This document shows positions 55,152 through 64,000 of a DNA stretch of 64,000 nt, piece after piece (within the stretch, counting starts at the first letter, position 1; each line of letters begins with the position of its first letter). The notes under the pieces are model-generated. The model was not told the DNA's origin. It searched no databases and was given only the letters and a program-made list of their open reading frames with translations. This stretch comes from Bactericera cockerelli (taxonomy: Eukaryota; Arthropoda; Insecta; Hemiptera; Triozidae). Where the stretch lies: assembly GCA_024516035.1 (NCBI GenBank), contig CM044962.1, positions 4,650,131 to 4,714,130 of the forward strand, given 5' to 3'. The translations under genes and the position numbers were made by a program.

Positions 55152-55246
55152 CACCGAGTTACGGCCTGAAAAGATGTCCGGCAATGCTCATTGTGTAGAG
55201 TAAGGCCAGTAAAAATAATCTATGCCATCTCGGCCGGAACTCGGTG
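55152..55246. mobile_element. Short MITE with CACCGAGTT ends, copy 1
   Basis: About 95 bp: CACCGAGTTACGGCC at the left and the near-complement GGCCGGAACTCGGTG at the right, with GATGTCCGGCAATGC and TCATTGTGTAGAG between. A second copy is at 59771. Confidence 0.65.
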
Positions 55247-55649
55247 TAAGTTGATTCACACAAAATATGATTTGATATATTTATTCTTTCTCTTTCTTTC
55301 AAGCTAAAACTTCATAAATTATTTATTTGAACTACCCTGTATGTTAAGCTAAATGTGCATTCTAGAATTACTATTAAATAAATTATATTTAATGAGAATA
55401 TTGTATAAAAAACCGACGAGAACCCAAGGAATGAAATAAATAAATATTGATATTATAATTTATTTTGCTGTGAAATGGACAATCTTTTCATTTCCATCTA
55501 TTTTTTTTTCGTAGAAAATTGACCTCCACAGATTTTCAACGTTTCTTGACGAATCATAGCATCAGATATCAAAGAAGTTGTTTATTTTTATTGCCTTGCT
55601 CGTTGCTCATAGCAATGAATCTTCTGTACATACTGTACAACATAAAAGT

Positions 55650-55927
55650 AAGTAGTCACCGTGGCCGAGTGTAGTTAGCACGCTGGCATTGCACGCACGG
55701 TGACTGGGTCGATTCCCAGCGGGCAGCATTTTTCCTGCTCTATACTTGGGTTGTCGGGGTCCACTCATACCTCGTGAGGAAAAATGAGTAGCTGCTTTAA
55801 TGTAAGCAGCGACTAGTGGCGGAATTATAGGCAAAAATAAGATATTGGGATATTAAGATATGAAAAAGTCCTAATAATTCTGCGCTAACCCACTAAAATT
55901 GTAAATATAATTAATACAAAGAAACAC
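55650..55927 (+). repeat. SINE-E copy
   Basis: GTCACCGTGGCCGAGTG head, GGGTCGATTCCC box B, TCGGGGTCCACTCATACCTC, GCAGCGACTAGTGGCGG, CCCACTAAAATTGT and ACAAAGAAACA end. Confidence 0.93.
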
Positions 55928-56231
55928 AGTGAACCCAATTAAAGGAAAAATCTATCCAGCTCTATTGAAAGAACAATTAATTGCCATAGCGTGGCTGGCT
56001 CATTGGATTCCGGATGAAGAGGTCGGGGTTTGACTCTCTCGTGTTTTGAAATTTGATTCTGTGGCAGAACTTAATGAACACAAAAAAAAATATTATATAT
56101 TGACTACAGTAGATAATAAAAGTCTGGTCTATAATTATTGTAAGCAAGATTTTGCTCTAGCGTCGCAATGAAAGGTCCTAGGTTCGATTGTGGGTAGTCA
56201 AAAGATGCGAAATTGAGCTCCTCTATCTTTT
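55928..56231. other. No gene seen; tRNA-like remnants
   Basis: GCGTGGCTGGCTCATTGG and ACTTAATGAACACAAA near 55990-56090, and GCTCTAGCGTCGCAATG with GGTTCGATTG near 56155-56200, look like SINE pieces of further families. Confidence 0.4.
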
Positions 56232-56475
56232 CGCCGCTGCAAACACAAACTGTCGTATCTGCAAATTTTCAGAAGCGCACATAGTGGTTTGAAACTTCCT
56301 TTTTCACGTCACGAACTGTCGTATCTGTATCTACAACTCCTTCCCGAAGTATTCAAGTTTTAAGGTTAGTCGTATGTGAGTTTCAAAGATTCTCAGCAAG
56401 CACAACCACTATGTGCGCTTCCTTAACTGAAAATGGCAAAATTTGCAGATACGACAGTTTGTGTTTGCAGCGGCG
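56232..56475. mobile_element. Inverted-repeat MITE (CGCCGCTGCAAACACAAA ends)
   Basis: The left arm (56232-56290) and right arm (56402-56475) are complementary through CTGTCGTATCTGCAAATTTT and GCGCACATAGTGGTT; the left arm lacks about 17 bases. A third CTGTCGTATCTG unit sits in the loop at about 56326. Confidence 0.7.
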
Positions 56476-56639
56476 TTTGAACTAACTCCAAATGAAAATC
56501 TCGGCCGAAATTCTTCGGCCTTTTTCGAACTTCTTTCTTATTTGAAATCCCGAACACTCTCCATTAAATTTCAAGTCAGTGGGATTCTACTGTATAAAAA
56601 AAAGATTCCTCACTCAGCTCCTTAAAATCTTTTCCCATT

Positions 56640-56822
56640 ATTATTATTATTATTATACACTGTATTAGATATAAATGGACACAATGTAAATAATTATTAA
56701 AACAATGGAAAAAATGGAAACAATATATACAATAAAATGAAAAAGAATAGAAAAATATATAAAAACATATGTCCTAACTAAAGGGGGGTTATTGCCTATG
56801 GCAAATCTCTTCCACCCATTCA
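56640..56822 (-). repeat. LINE 3'-end fragment with (ATA)n end
   Basis: Minus-strand GGGTGGAAGAGATTTGCC, GGCAATAACCCCCCTTTAG and TTAGGACATATG, then an AT-rich 3' part ending in an ATA/AAT repeat. It gives the best view of how this family ends. Confidence 0.65.
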
Positions 56823-57007
56823 GTCATGAGTCGAGTGTACCCTTACACTCGAGGAATGTCCCAGCCTTTGAATCTGTGGGCAGCAAGTGTAATACTTGGC
56901 AACATCTTCCCATCTATCCGAGAAAGGGCGGAGGTGTTGGCTGTTCCTTCAGTCGTAATAAAATGTCATCATGAATAAAATTAGCCCCGCCTAGGTCACC
57001 AGTATTC

Positions 57008-57009
57008 AC

Positions 57010-57044
<35 letters not shown>

Positions 57045-57259
57045 ATATTCCTCGCTCCTTTCCTTCTCTCTCTCTTTTTCTCTCTCTCTTCTCTCTCTCC
57101 CATATCCCTCACTATTTTTTCTCTCTCTCTCCTCCTCCCCCCTCTCTCTCCCTCTCTCCTCTCTCTCTCTCTCTCTTCCTCCACCCTCTCTCCATATCTC
57201 TCTCCCTCTCTCATCTCTATGTTCCACTTTTCTGGACTCGTCCATTATTCCCCCCCCCT

Positions 57260-57314
<55 letters not shown>

Positions 57315-57545
57315 CCCCTCTCCCTCTCTCTCTCTCTTTCTCACCTCCCTTCTCTTTTTACCCTCCCCTCTATTATTCCTTTCTCCCTCGTACCCCTCTC
57401 TCTCTTCTCTCTCTCTCATCTTCTCTTTCCGTCTCTCTCTCCCATCTTTCTCATCTCTTTCTTCCGTACCTCTATGATCTTTCTCCCCCCTCTATCTCTA
57501 TCTCTCTCTCTCCTCTCTCTCTCTCCCTCTTCCGTCCTCTCTCCC
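57008..57545. repeat. CT-rich low-complexity tract, about 540 bp
   Basis: Runs of (CT)n and CCTCTCT on the plus strand. Glu/Arg-rich frames on the minus strand and Ser/Leu-rich frames on the plus strand are artefacts. Confidence 0.95.
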
Positions 57546-57633
57546 ATCCCTCCACAGCTCCAAGAGAAAAACATTCTCCGAGAACCATCATCGCATCGCC
57601 AGCGTCCCCCGCTGCTGCTGGAAAACAGTCCAT

Positions 57634-57651
57634 GACGCATGCGCATGCGTC
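57634..57651. promoter_or_regulatory. NRF1/EWG-type palindromic site
   Basis: GACGCATGCGCATGCGTC is an exact 18-bp palindrome containing TGCGCATGCG, the core bound by NRF1 and insect Erect wing. It lies in GC-rich sequence about 700 bases before a possible first exon. Confidence 0.5.
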
Positions 57652-58329
57652 CCAAATGCGTCAAAAGTTTTCTCTCGTCCTGAGTAACGGTTTCCCCGCA
57701 TTGCAGTAACGAAACTCGGCAGTGTCCCTCCTAAACCTCCCCCCCGATTCCCTCCTAAACATCCCCCCATTCCCTCCTATACATCCCCCCATTCCGTGCG
57801 GGATTTTCTCGTCGGGTCCACATTTGGCTACGCCAGTCCACCCCACTCTTCGTACTCAACAAAAATAATATAATATTAAATGAAAAAAAAAGCACGGACT
57901 TAATCTTTTTTAGCCCTTAAATCCCGAAAACATACCCCCCCCCCTCTACCACTCCCACTATCTCCCCTACCCAATATTCCCCAAATTAAAAATTCCCTTT
58001 ACAGTTTACAACACCCCCCATCCCCCGAACAAATATCCCTCCTTCTCGTCCAAATTTCCCTCGAGTCAACCCTAAATTCTCGCCGCTCCTCACATCACAA
58101 TTTCCGCTCTAATTTCCACTTACAACCATCCCTCTCTCCCTCTCCGTTTTTTCCCTCTCCCTCCTATTCTATCCATATTTCTCTGCCTCGACTTTTTCCC
58201 CTCTCCCTCCTATTCTATCCTATCCATATTTCTCTGCCTCGACAACTTTTTCCCACCCTTTCCTCCTCCTCCGAGGAGGAGGAAAAAACGGCATAAATTT
58301 ACTCCTCTATTTTTTTTCTGTGTCGTGTT

Positions 58330-58638
58330 CATTTGACTGTCGCTGCTGCTCTCAGCTCCGGTTAGAGCTTCAGTCGTTCTGACTCTGCCCTGGCGAGCGG
58401 ACGTCAGGGCAGCTAGCTTTCGACGGCGCTCTGTCCGCCTAGGCTCGCGAACTATGGACGGAGGATAAGATTTTTTGATTTTTTTTTTCCATTTTTTTTT
58501 TTGTTTTGTTTTTTTCTCTCTTTTTTTCCCCGTTTCTACCATTTTTTGTGCGGATTTCTGTTTTTTTTTCCCCGCCCCCTTTCACCGGAAGATTCTGTTC
58601 TTCGAATCGACCTATCTCAGCTTTTCGAATACTGTTTT
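58330..58638 (+). other. Candidate untranslated first exon of a plus-strand gene
   Basis: GC- and CpG-rich stretch (58340-58460) unlike the surroundings, an initiator-like TTCAGTCG near 58372, and a donor TTTTGTAAGT with the cut after 58638. No protein frame can be assigned, and the next exon is not in the window as far as I can see. Confidence 0.3.
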
Positions 58639-58855
58639 GTAAGTACCTACACCTGCATATTGTCTAAATTAGTTTATTCTTCTCAATTTGTTCTGTGCTG
58701 TATGAAGGTTTGGTTAGAACGCAAAAAAGAAAAGAAATTTAGAGTGTTTTTTTTTATGACTGTGTAGTAACTGTAATGTACAGTAAAACATGGTATTTAA
58801 AAAATACGTGATATTTTGAAAGCATTTTCATTTTACAAAAACTAACATAATACAT

Positions 58856-59072
58856 GCCAGCGTGTTGAATGCACTCGTAGGATCACCGAAGTCAAGCAAC
58901 GTCCAGCGTGGTGAAGACTTCGTGATGCTAGCATTTCGGCCCAACCCAGGCTTGGTGAGGTTAATGTGGGTAGCAGGTTTGAGAGTTTCCTGCGAATGGA
59001 GGGTAACACCCCTGTCGTGATATGACCTTGCAGTCGAATGCGACGTTAAGTCTTGAATTAAAAAAAAAAAAA
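58856..59072 (+). repeat. SINE-H copy (5S-derived), full length
   Basis: GCCAGCGTGTTGAATGCAC, then TCGTAGGATCACCGAAGTCA and AGCAACGTCCAGCGTGGTG match 5S rRNA in order. These are followed by the central domain (AACCCAGGCTTGGTGAGG), the tail and an A-run. Close to a 5S gene in its first 60-70 bases. Confidence 0.95.
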
Positions 59073-59249
59073 TAATAAACATAATAATACATCCTATATC
59101 TAATATCTCATTTACATATAGAGATGGATATACTAGTAAAACTAGGTAATTACTAAAATTTAACTATATTGTAGTACCCAGATGTATTTATTCTTTCCAA
59201 ATATCCTAATACACTGCTGAGTATCTCCTTGGCATTTACAACACCTCAC

Positions 59250-59377
59250 CGACCTCAGTAGCTTGATCGATAAGGCGGCGGACTTGTAACCTGGAGGTCG
59301 GTGGTTTACGTTCCGGTTTCAGCGTATTAGATTTAGTAAAGCGAGTTTGAGTAGTTGTGATTAACACAAATATGATA
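59250..59377 (+). repeat. SINE-D copy
   Basis: GACCTCAGTAGCTTGATCGA, GGCGGACTTGTAACCTGGAG, AAAGCGAGTTTGAGTAGTTG and TAACACAAATATGATAAC; one GTGAT unit is missing from the end. Confidence 0.93.
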
Positions 59378-59770
59378 ACAAAAAAAAAAAAAATACAACA
59401 CCTCCAGCATTATCCAGTACGCAGAAACAATGCTCTGAATACCTTATAGGTGATAAAAAGTAAAGAAAAAGGTATTGAAAAAATATAAATAATAAATAAT
59501 CGATCCAACTAGCCCTATCGATTAGACTCTCGTAACCTGGAGGTCGATGGTTCGACTCTCAACTATGGCAAACTTGTCTTGTTGAACACAAAATTGTAGA
59601 TATCCAAAAAAAAATTTCACAAAGATTTTTTTGAATTAATAAATTGTTAGGTAGGTATTTCAACTACGAAACATAATTATGTTTTGCTGTTTGAAAAAAA
59701 AACGCAGTAAAAACATAAAAAAACAACATTCAGTACACCTGATGACAATATAAGTTATATAACAACTGTG

Positions 59771-59869
59771 GCACCGAGTTTCGGCCCAAAAAGATGTACG
59801 GCAATGCCTCATTGTGTAGAGAAGGGTTAGGAAAAATAAATATAGGGCCATGCCTGTATCTCGGGTGCA
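59771..59869. mobile_element. Short MITE with CACCGAGTT ends, copy 2
   Basis: GCACCGAGTTTCGGCC, GATGTACGGCAATGC and TCATTGTGTAGAG, matching the element at 55152; the right end is diverged. Confidence 0.6.
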
Positions 59870-61822
59870 GCCCTATAACATAGAATATAGATACATTAGA
59901 TACTTAGTATGTATAAACTATAGAATATACATCTACATATATGACTGGTTTATCACTTGTTGCAACTTTCCAAACTTCCAACAATATTGCAAACTTTACT
60001 TTGCAAGAAAACTTTTTTCAAGACTTGGCTTTTGTTCTGCGCCCATTGATATTTTGGCAAGGGAACATATATTATTAAGACGGAATTAAATGCAAATTTC
60101 AAGTCCAAAGTTCAGCAAAGATTTAGCAATATGAGTTTGAGTAGTTGTGACATCACGAAAGTGATTAACACAAATTTAATATCATAACTTGAAAACTTTT
60201 TTTTTAAAGACCCATTTTTAGTGGAGTGATGCAAAGTGCTCACCTTTCGATCAGCTCCACAGCCTAGTACGGAGATTTTTGAGTATGAACCCTAAGGGGT
60301 GCAGAAATTTGGCTCATTATAATTTGTACATATAAGAATATGTAGATATAGGTCACCTAGATATAGGTCACACTGGACCAATTTTGAAATAGATACCTAC
60401 TCCAGTGTTTCCACTTTCGGGGATTTCGTCCCTTTTTCGGGGATTTTTTGCTTCTCAAAGGGATAAAAAAGGGATTAAGGGATATTAGGGGATTTTTCAG
60501 TTACCAAATTAGATAAAAAAATTTAAGGTAGTTCCACCACCTGCCGAAGCCTTTGAAATGCTACTTTCTTCTTTCCTATTTTCTCCTTCTACATTTCATT
60601 TCCTGTTTCAGACGTTATGAAATTATTTATGTCTGTTGAGGGGTAAAAATTGTGCTCTTTCTGTAACTACTGTTGGCAACACTGGATCCTGCTCTGAAGA
60701 CACCGGGACTGACCAAGAGGTTTACAATACAAGAGGTTTTCATGCGAAATTTCAAGTCTCTAGCTTATATCGTTCTTGATATATTTTGTTTACACACAGA
60801 CACACACGGACCAATTGCTGAAACTTTGTATTAGGCTCTGGAGACCCTAAACGTGTTTTGGCACTGAAAACTGAGTATCAAAATTTTTGGGTGATTCCAT
60901 TACTTTATAGAATGGAATCACCAAAAAAAAAAAAGTATATATATAATAATAATAATGCTTTTTCTTTGTGTTATTATGTCACAATTTTTAGTGGGTAGCG
61001 CAGAATCATAGGACTTTACCACGCTAATTTACAATATCTTGTATTATTTTTTTTGCCTAAGATTCTGCCACTGGTCGCTGCTTCACATTAAAGCAGCTAC
61101 TCATTTTTCCTCACAAAAAAAAAAAGTACTCCACATAGAAGTAAAAAAAGATATCAGAAAGATGTGTGCTGTTCACACCATTTATTTCCTGCTGCATTTT
61201 ATTTTCTGAGTGGCGCATACATGCGAGTGACGAAAAACAATGCAATGTGAACACAAAGCCAGAAGCGTTTTTTTTTTTTACATGCTAAAAAAACGTAACG
61301 GTGCAAGTGTGAACTAGTCTTATGATTACATCTGTGAGAAAAATCGTTGTTTTGGAATTCGGGGATTTTCGGGGATTTTTTCAACTTAGATAAGGGATAT
61401 TTTATTACAGTGAGTGGAAACACTGACCTACTCATTATTCTCAGAGAAGTTTGAAACAGGTCGCAGGTAACTCAGCTCAGATCTATTATGGAAAGTCGAA
61501 GCGCGAACAATGTTGATTTTTTCAAAACTCAACATCAATTTGCCTTTATCATGTATTATTTACTTCCTTGCCTACAATGTAATGAGAGTTTGAAGTTTTC
61601 AAGGGTAAAAGATAGACTTTCTATCTCAATTTAACCATGTAATATGTTTCTCCATGACCTTTGTACTATTAGCCATTGTCCAGAACACATGACATTGGGC
61701 TGTGTTCATAAAAAAGACGGAATTGATAGCAAATGTAAGAAGTAAAAGCAAAAGATGTGAAGAAAAGGCAATTGCTTACTTACTTTACTTTAAGAGTCCG
61801 GGCCATCAATTGCCTTCATATA
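59870..61822. other. No gene seen; SINE-D and SINE-E pieces
   Basis: SINE-D end at about 60093-60187 and SINE-E at 60955-61117. GGGGATTTTCGGGGATTTTT-like phrases near 60420 and 61370 bracket about 1 kb and may be the ends of an unrecognised element. Otherwise unassigned. Confidence 0.45.
60955..61117 (-). repeat. SINE-E 3' part
   Basis: Minus-strand GTGAGGAAAAATGAGTAGCT, GCAGCGACCAGTGGCAG, GCGCTACCCACTAAAAATTG and ATAATAACACAAAGAAAA. Confidence 0.88.
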
Positions 61823-63457
61823 CACTTGAGAGCAATAAATTCGGGACAGTAACTTTCTCAAAGTTTTTGATTTTTATAATTTTTATTTTACATTGGATTT
61901 TCAAGTGTGAAGTACCTATCCCAAGAAAGGAAATTTTGTTGGTTTTAAGACGGTGTATATTTTTTTTCATTGTGAGCATGTTTTTTAGTATAATAAGTCA
62001 ATTAAGAAAAAGAGGTCTAAAGAGCATGAAAACACTGCAAATGATATCGGTGTTTTTTGTGTTATTTCTTCGAAGTCTTCATGGAAATTTGGCTGTTACT
62101 TACCTCTTAGGATCTGGTATTACCCCCTCGAGCTTGTATGACAGCCTGCAATCGATTTCTCATGGACTTGATTAGGTTGGCAGCCGTTTCTTGAGAGATA
62201 GTCTCCCACTCCTCATAAAGCGCCTGTTTCAGGTCCCTGTGGTTCATTGGGGGCGGGTTTCGAGCATGGACACGTCTTTTAAGCTCGTCCCAGAGGTGTT
62301 CAATAAGATTAAGATCAGGACTGTTGGCTGGCCAGTTGAGGGTTCGAATACCGGCCTCTTGGAGAAAGTCACTTACAATACGTGCTGTACGAGGTCGGGC
62401 ATTGTCTTGCATTAACACGAATCCATCACCCACAAAACCTGCATAAGGGACAACATGATCTTCAATGATGTCAGTGACAAACCTCTCTGCAGTTAGGTTA
62501 CCTCCTTGTCCTCCACAATTGATGATAACGAGCTCTGTTTTAGTTTCCATAGAGATTCCACCCCAGAAGATACAAGATCCTAAACCAAAACTCACAGTTT
62601 CTTGAATATAACATTGATTATACCGTTCACCTGGTCTTCTATACACCCTTTTACGTCTGTCATTGAAGAACAAGCAGGGTCGGCTCTCATCCGTGGACAG
62701 AACATGCCCCCATTCCCCATTTCCTCAATAAGCGTGTTCAAGGGCAAATTGTAAATGACGTTGTCGGTGTTGTCTGTTGAGTTTGGGTCCCGTAGCTTTT
62801 CTTCTTGGTATGAGACCTTTCTCTTTCAAGCGTCTCCTTACTGTCCAAGGGCTGACATCAACACCAGTGGCCATAACAAGCTGCTGTTGGACCTCAACAC
62901 CAGACATGTCTCGATTTCTTAAGCTTGTCGTGACAGCAAATCGGTCTTCCTGGGCAGTTGTCTTCTTTGGTCTGGCAGATCCTGGTCTCTGATCATAGCT
63001 ACCTGTCTGCCGATACCTTTGGTAAATTCTGTTCACCTTAGACTTCGACAAATTTAGCTCCTTAGCAACATTTCTTTGCTTAACACCTTGACTCACAAGT
63101 AAAACCACTTTCACAGCTATGGGGTGCGATGTCTCCATGATGAAAAGAAAAATTCAACTGAATTTCCTTCCTCATAGTGTTGCATTTAAGGAAATTCAAT
63201 AATTTACTGGCCAAAAAAGCGTTATCACAACAAAAAATCAAATTTACATGTTTTCATCAACAAAATGAGGTGTTTCTGGAAAGTGGCCATTATCATTGTT
63301 GCATAGTACATAACCCGGACACATTGTGTATTTTCTGAAAGGTATGAGTACAAGCTTTTCAAATATATGCATACTTTAGCAACTTCATGCCACACAAATT
63401 GACCAGCACCAACTGAAACGGTGAAATGTCCTGTCCCGAATTAATTGCTCTCAAGTG
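61823..63457 (-). mobile_element. Tc1-like transposon 2 (1,635 bp), one inactivating stop
   Basis: Bounded by TA (61821-61822 and 63458-63459) and 27-bp terminal repeats starting CACTTGAGAGCAAT with one mismatch. Contains a single transposase frame with one internal stop. Its ends differ from the element at 44164, so it is a different family. Confidence 0.93.
62107..63138 (-). pseudogene. Tc1-type transposase with a single premature stop
   Basis: 343 codons from ATG at 63138. Residues 1-137 hold the helix-turn-helix DNA-binding region (VAKELNLSKSKVNRIYQRY, WTVRRRLKEKGL). An in-frame TGA at 62725-62727 stands where a Trp would be expected just before the catalytic core; the frame then continues without shift. 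The catalytic residues are present: D in STDESR, D in MQDNARPRTA and E in DLNLIEHLWDE, with 34 residues between the last two. The C-terminus is VIQARGGNT. Apart from the stop it looks complete, so loss of function is recent. Confidence 0.92.
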
Positions 63458-63660
63458 TAGTTTCTTGCCAATAACGAGAGACTTCTACTGCCTGGTTGTT
63501 GGCTTCTAGGAGATCTTGTGAGTTACATTTTGTTGGCAGTTTTGGACAGACCAGGAGATGTTGCATGGTCTGGAAGCAATTGCTTATTTCCTTATTCATG
63601 TCTCTTTGTTTCTGCTCATAAGCAATTACTCCATGTTTAAGGTAAGAGCAGCCTTTAGTA
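63441..63660 (-). pseudogene. LINE protein C-terminal remnant, cut by Tc1 transposon 2
   Basis: The frame includes CSYLKHGVIAYEQ and TMQHLLVCPKL followed by DLLEANNQAVEVSRYWQE, resembling the C-terminal end of insect LINE polyproteins (a CxxT-x-x-HLL-x-CP pattern). Its natural end lies across the Tc1 insertion, left of 61822. The upstream part is not recognisable. Confidence 0.5.
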
Positions 63661-64000
63661 AAAAAAACTAAAAGGAAAAGGTCAGCTTTAAGACTATCCA
63701 TGTACCATTGACTTCCAGAGAAGAAAAAACTTTTGCTTTTTTTGTTCCATTGCTGCGAAATAAAAAAGCCTGTGAAACAAACCGAAAATAAAAGAGAAAG
63801 AAAAAAATGGTCCCTTGTGTACACCAATCTTTGTTGGATTTAACGTCGCTTTCAACTGCATGTTCATATCTCTGTAACATAAAATTTATTTTTTACTCAA
63901 TTTTTTTTCTATATAAATAATGGTAGCATTTTTATTTATTTAAATATAAAACAGCTCTTCGAAACGCAAGCCATCAGGAATAGTATCTACCCATAATGTT
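63661..64000. other. SINE-A and SINE-H tail scraps; otherwise unassigned
   Basis: GCGAAATAAAAAAGCCTGTG at about 63755-63775 is a SINE-A end. On the minus strand ACATGCAGTTGAAAGCGACG with TTAAATCC at about 63834-63865 is a SINE-H end. Confidence 0.5.

Noticed and set aside
56996..57664. Arg/Glu-rich minus-strand frames and Ser/Leu-rich plus-strand frames
   Set aside because: Composition of the CT-rich tract on opposite strands.
58210..58542. 110-codon Lys/Arg-rich minus-strand frame
   Set aside because: Compositional, derived from T-rich and CT-rich DNA opposite the candidate promoter.
58856..58930. 5S rRNA gene
   Set aside because: Only the internal part resembles 5S; the 5' and 3' stem halves do not match and it runs into SINE sequence.

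Overview
This window is nuclear DNA of an animal, almost certainly an insect. It is AT-rich, has spliced genes, and is dominated by transposable elements. The insect call rests on the protein-coding genes (an HspBP1/Fes1-type co-chaperone and a lipin), a copia-type LTR element primed by a half initiator-Met tRNA, DD34E Tc1-type transposons, and hundreds of bases of dispersed tRNA- and 5S-rRNA-derived SINEs. I cannot fix the order from sequence alone.

Genes. Two cellular genes are supported. (1) An HSPBP1 orthologue lies on the minus strand as two coding exons (13502-13540 and 10145-11158). They are separated by a 2.34 kb intron that holds a dead LINE and SINEs, and the 3' splice acceptor is duplicated. 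(2) A complete lipin (phosphatidate phosphatase) lies on the plus strand at 48343-51132 as one uninterrupted 929-codon reading frame, which is unusual for this gene. GC-rich, CpG-containing sequence at 57.6-58.6 kb, with an NRF1/EWG-type palindrome and a good splice donor, may be the promoter and first exon of a further plus-strand gene.

Layout. 0-7 kb: a 5S-SINE, then a perfect 235-bp-arm hairpin element split by a young 4.66 kb copia element, then a hAT-like MITE with internal tandem repeats. 9-14 kb: HSPBP1. 14-26 kb: SINEs, a four-module foldback element (17942-18818), and a 2.3 kb hAT-like composite inserted in a SINE (23158-25456). 26-34 kb: a foldback element, nested SINEs and low-complexity tracts. 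34.3-37.7 kb: a 3.4 kb inverted-repeat element carrying two head-to-head copies of a zinc-binding ORF. 38-44 kb: SINE clusters and LINE tails. 44.1-46.5 kb: another foldback, interrupted by an apparently intact Tc1 transposon. 47-52 kb: lipin. 52-61 kb: SINEs, a pyrimidine tract and the candidate promoter. 61.8-63.5 kb: a second Tc1 element, broken by one stop codon, inside a LINE remnant.

For reference the SINE families are named here by their heads: A (tRNA-Gly-GCC-like), B, C, D, E, F, G (other tRNA-like heads) and H (5S rRNA-like head). LIR-1, LIR-2 and LIR-3 are foldback elements that begin TACAGGGT; LIR-4 begins TAGCCCAGG. The most interesting signals are the modular TACAGGGT foldback elements and the central domain shared by the 5S-derived SINE-H and the tRNA-derived SINE-G. 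All alignments were made by eye.
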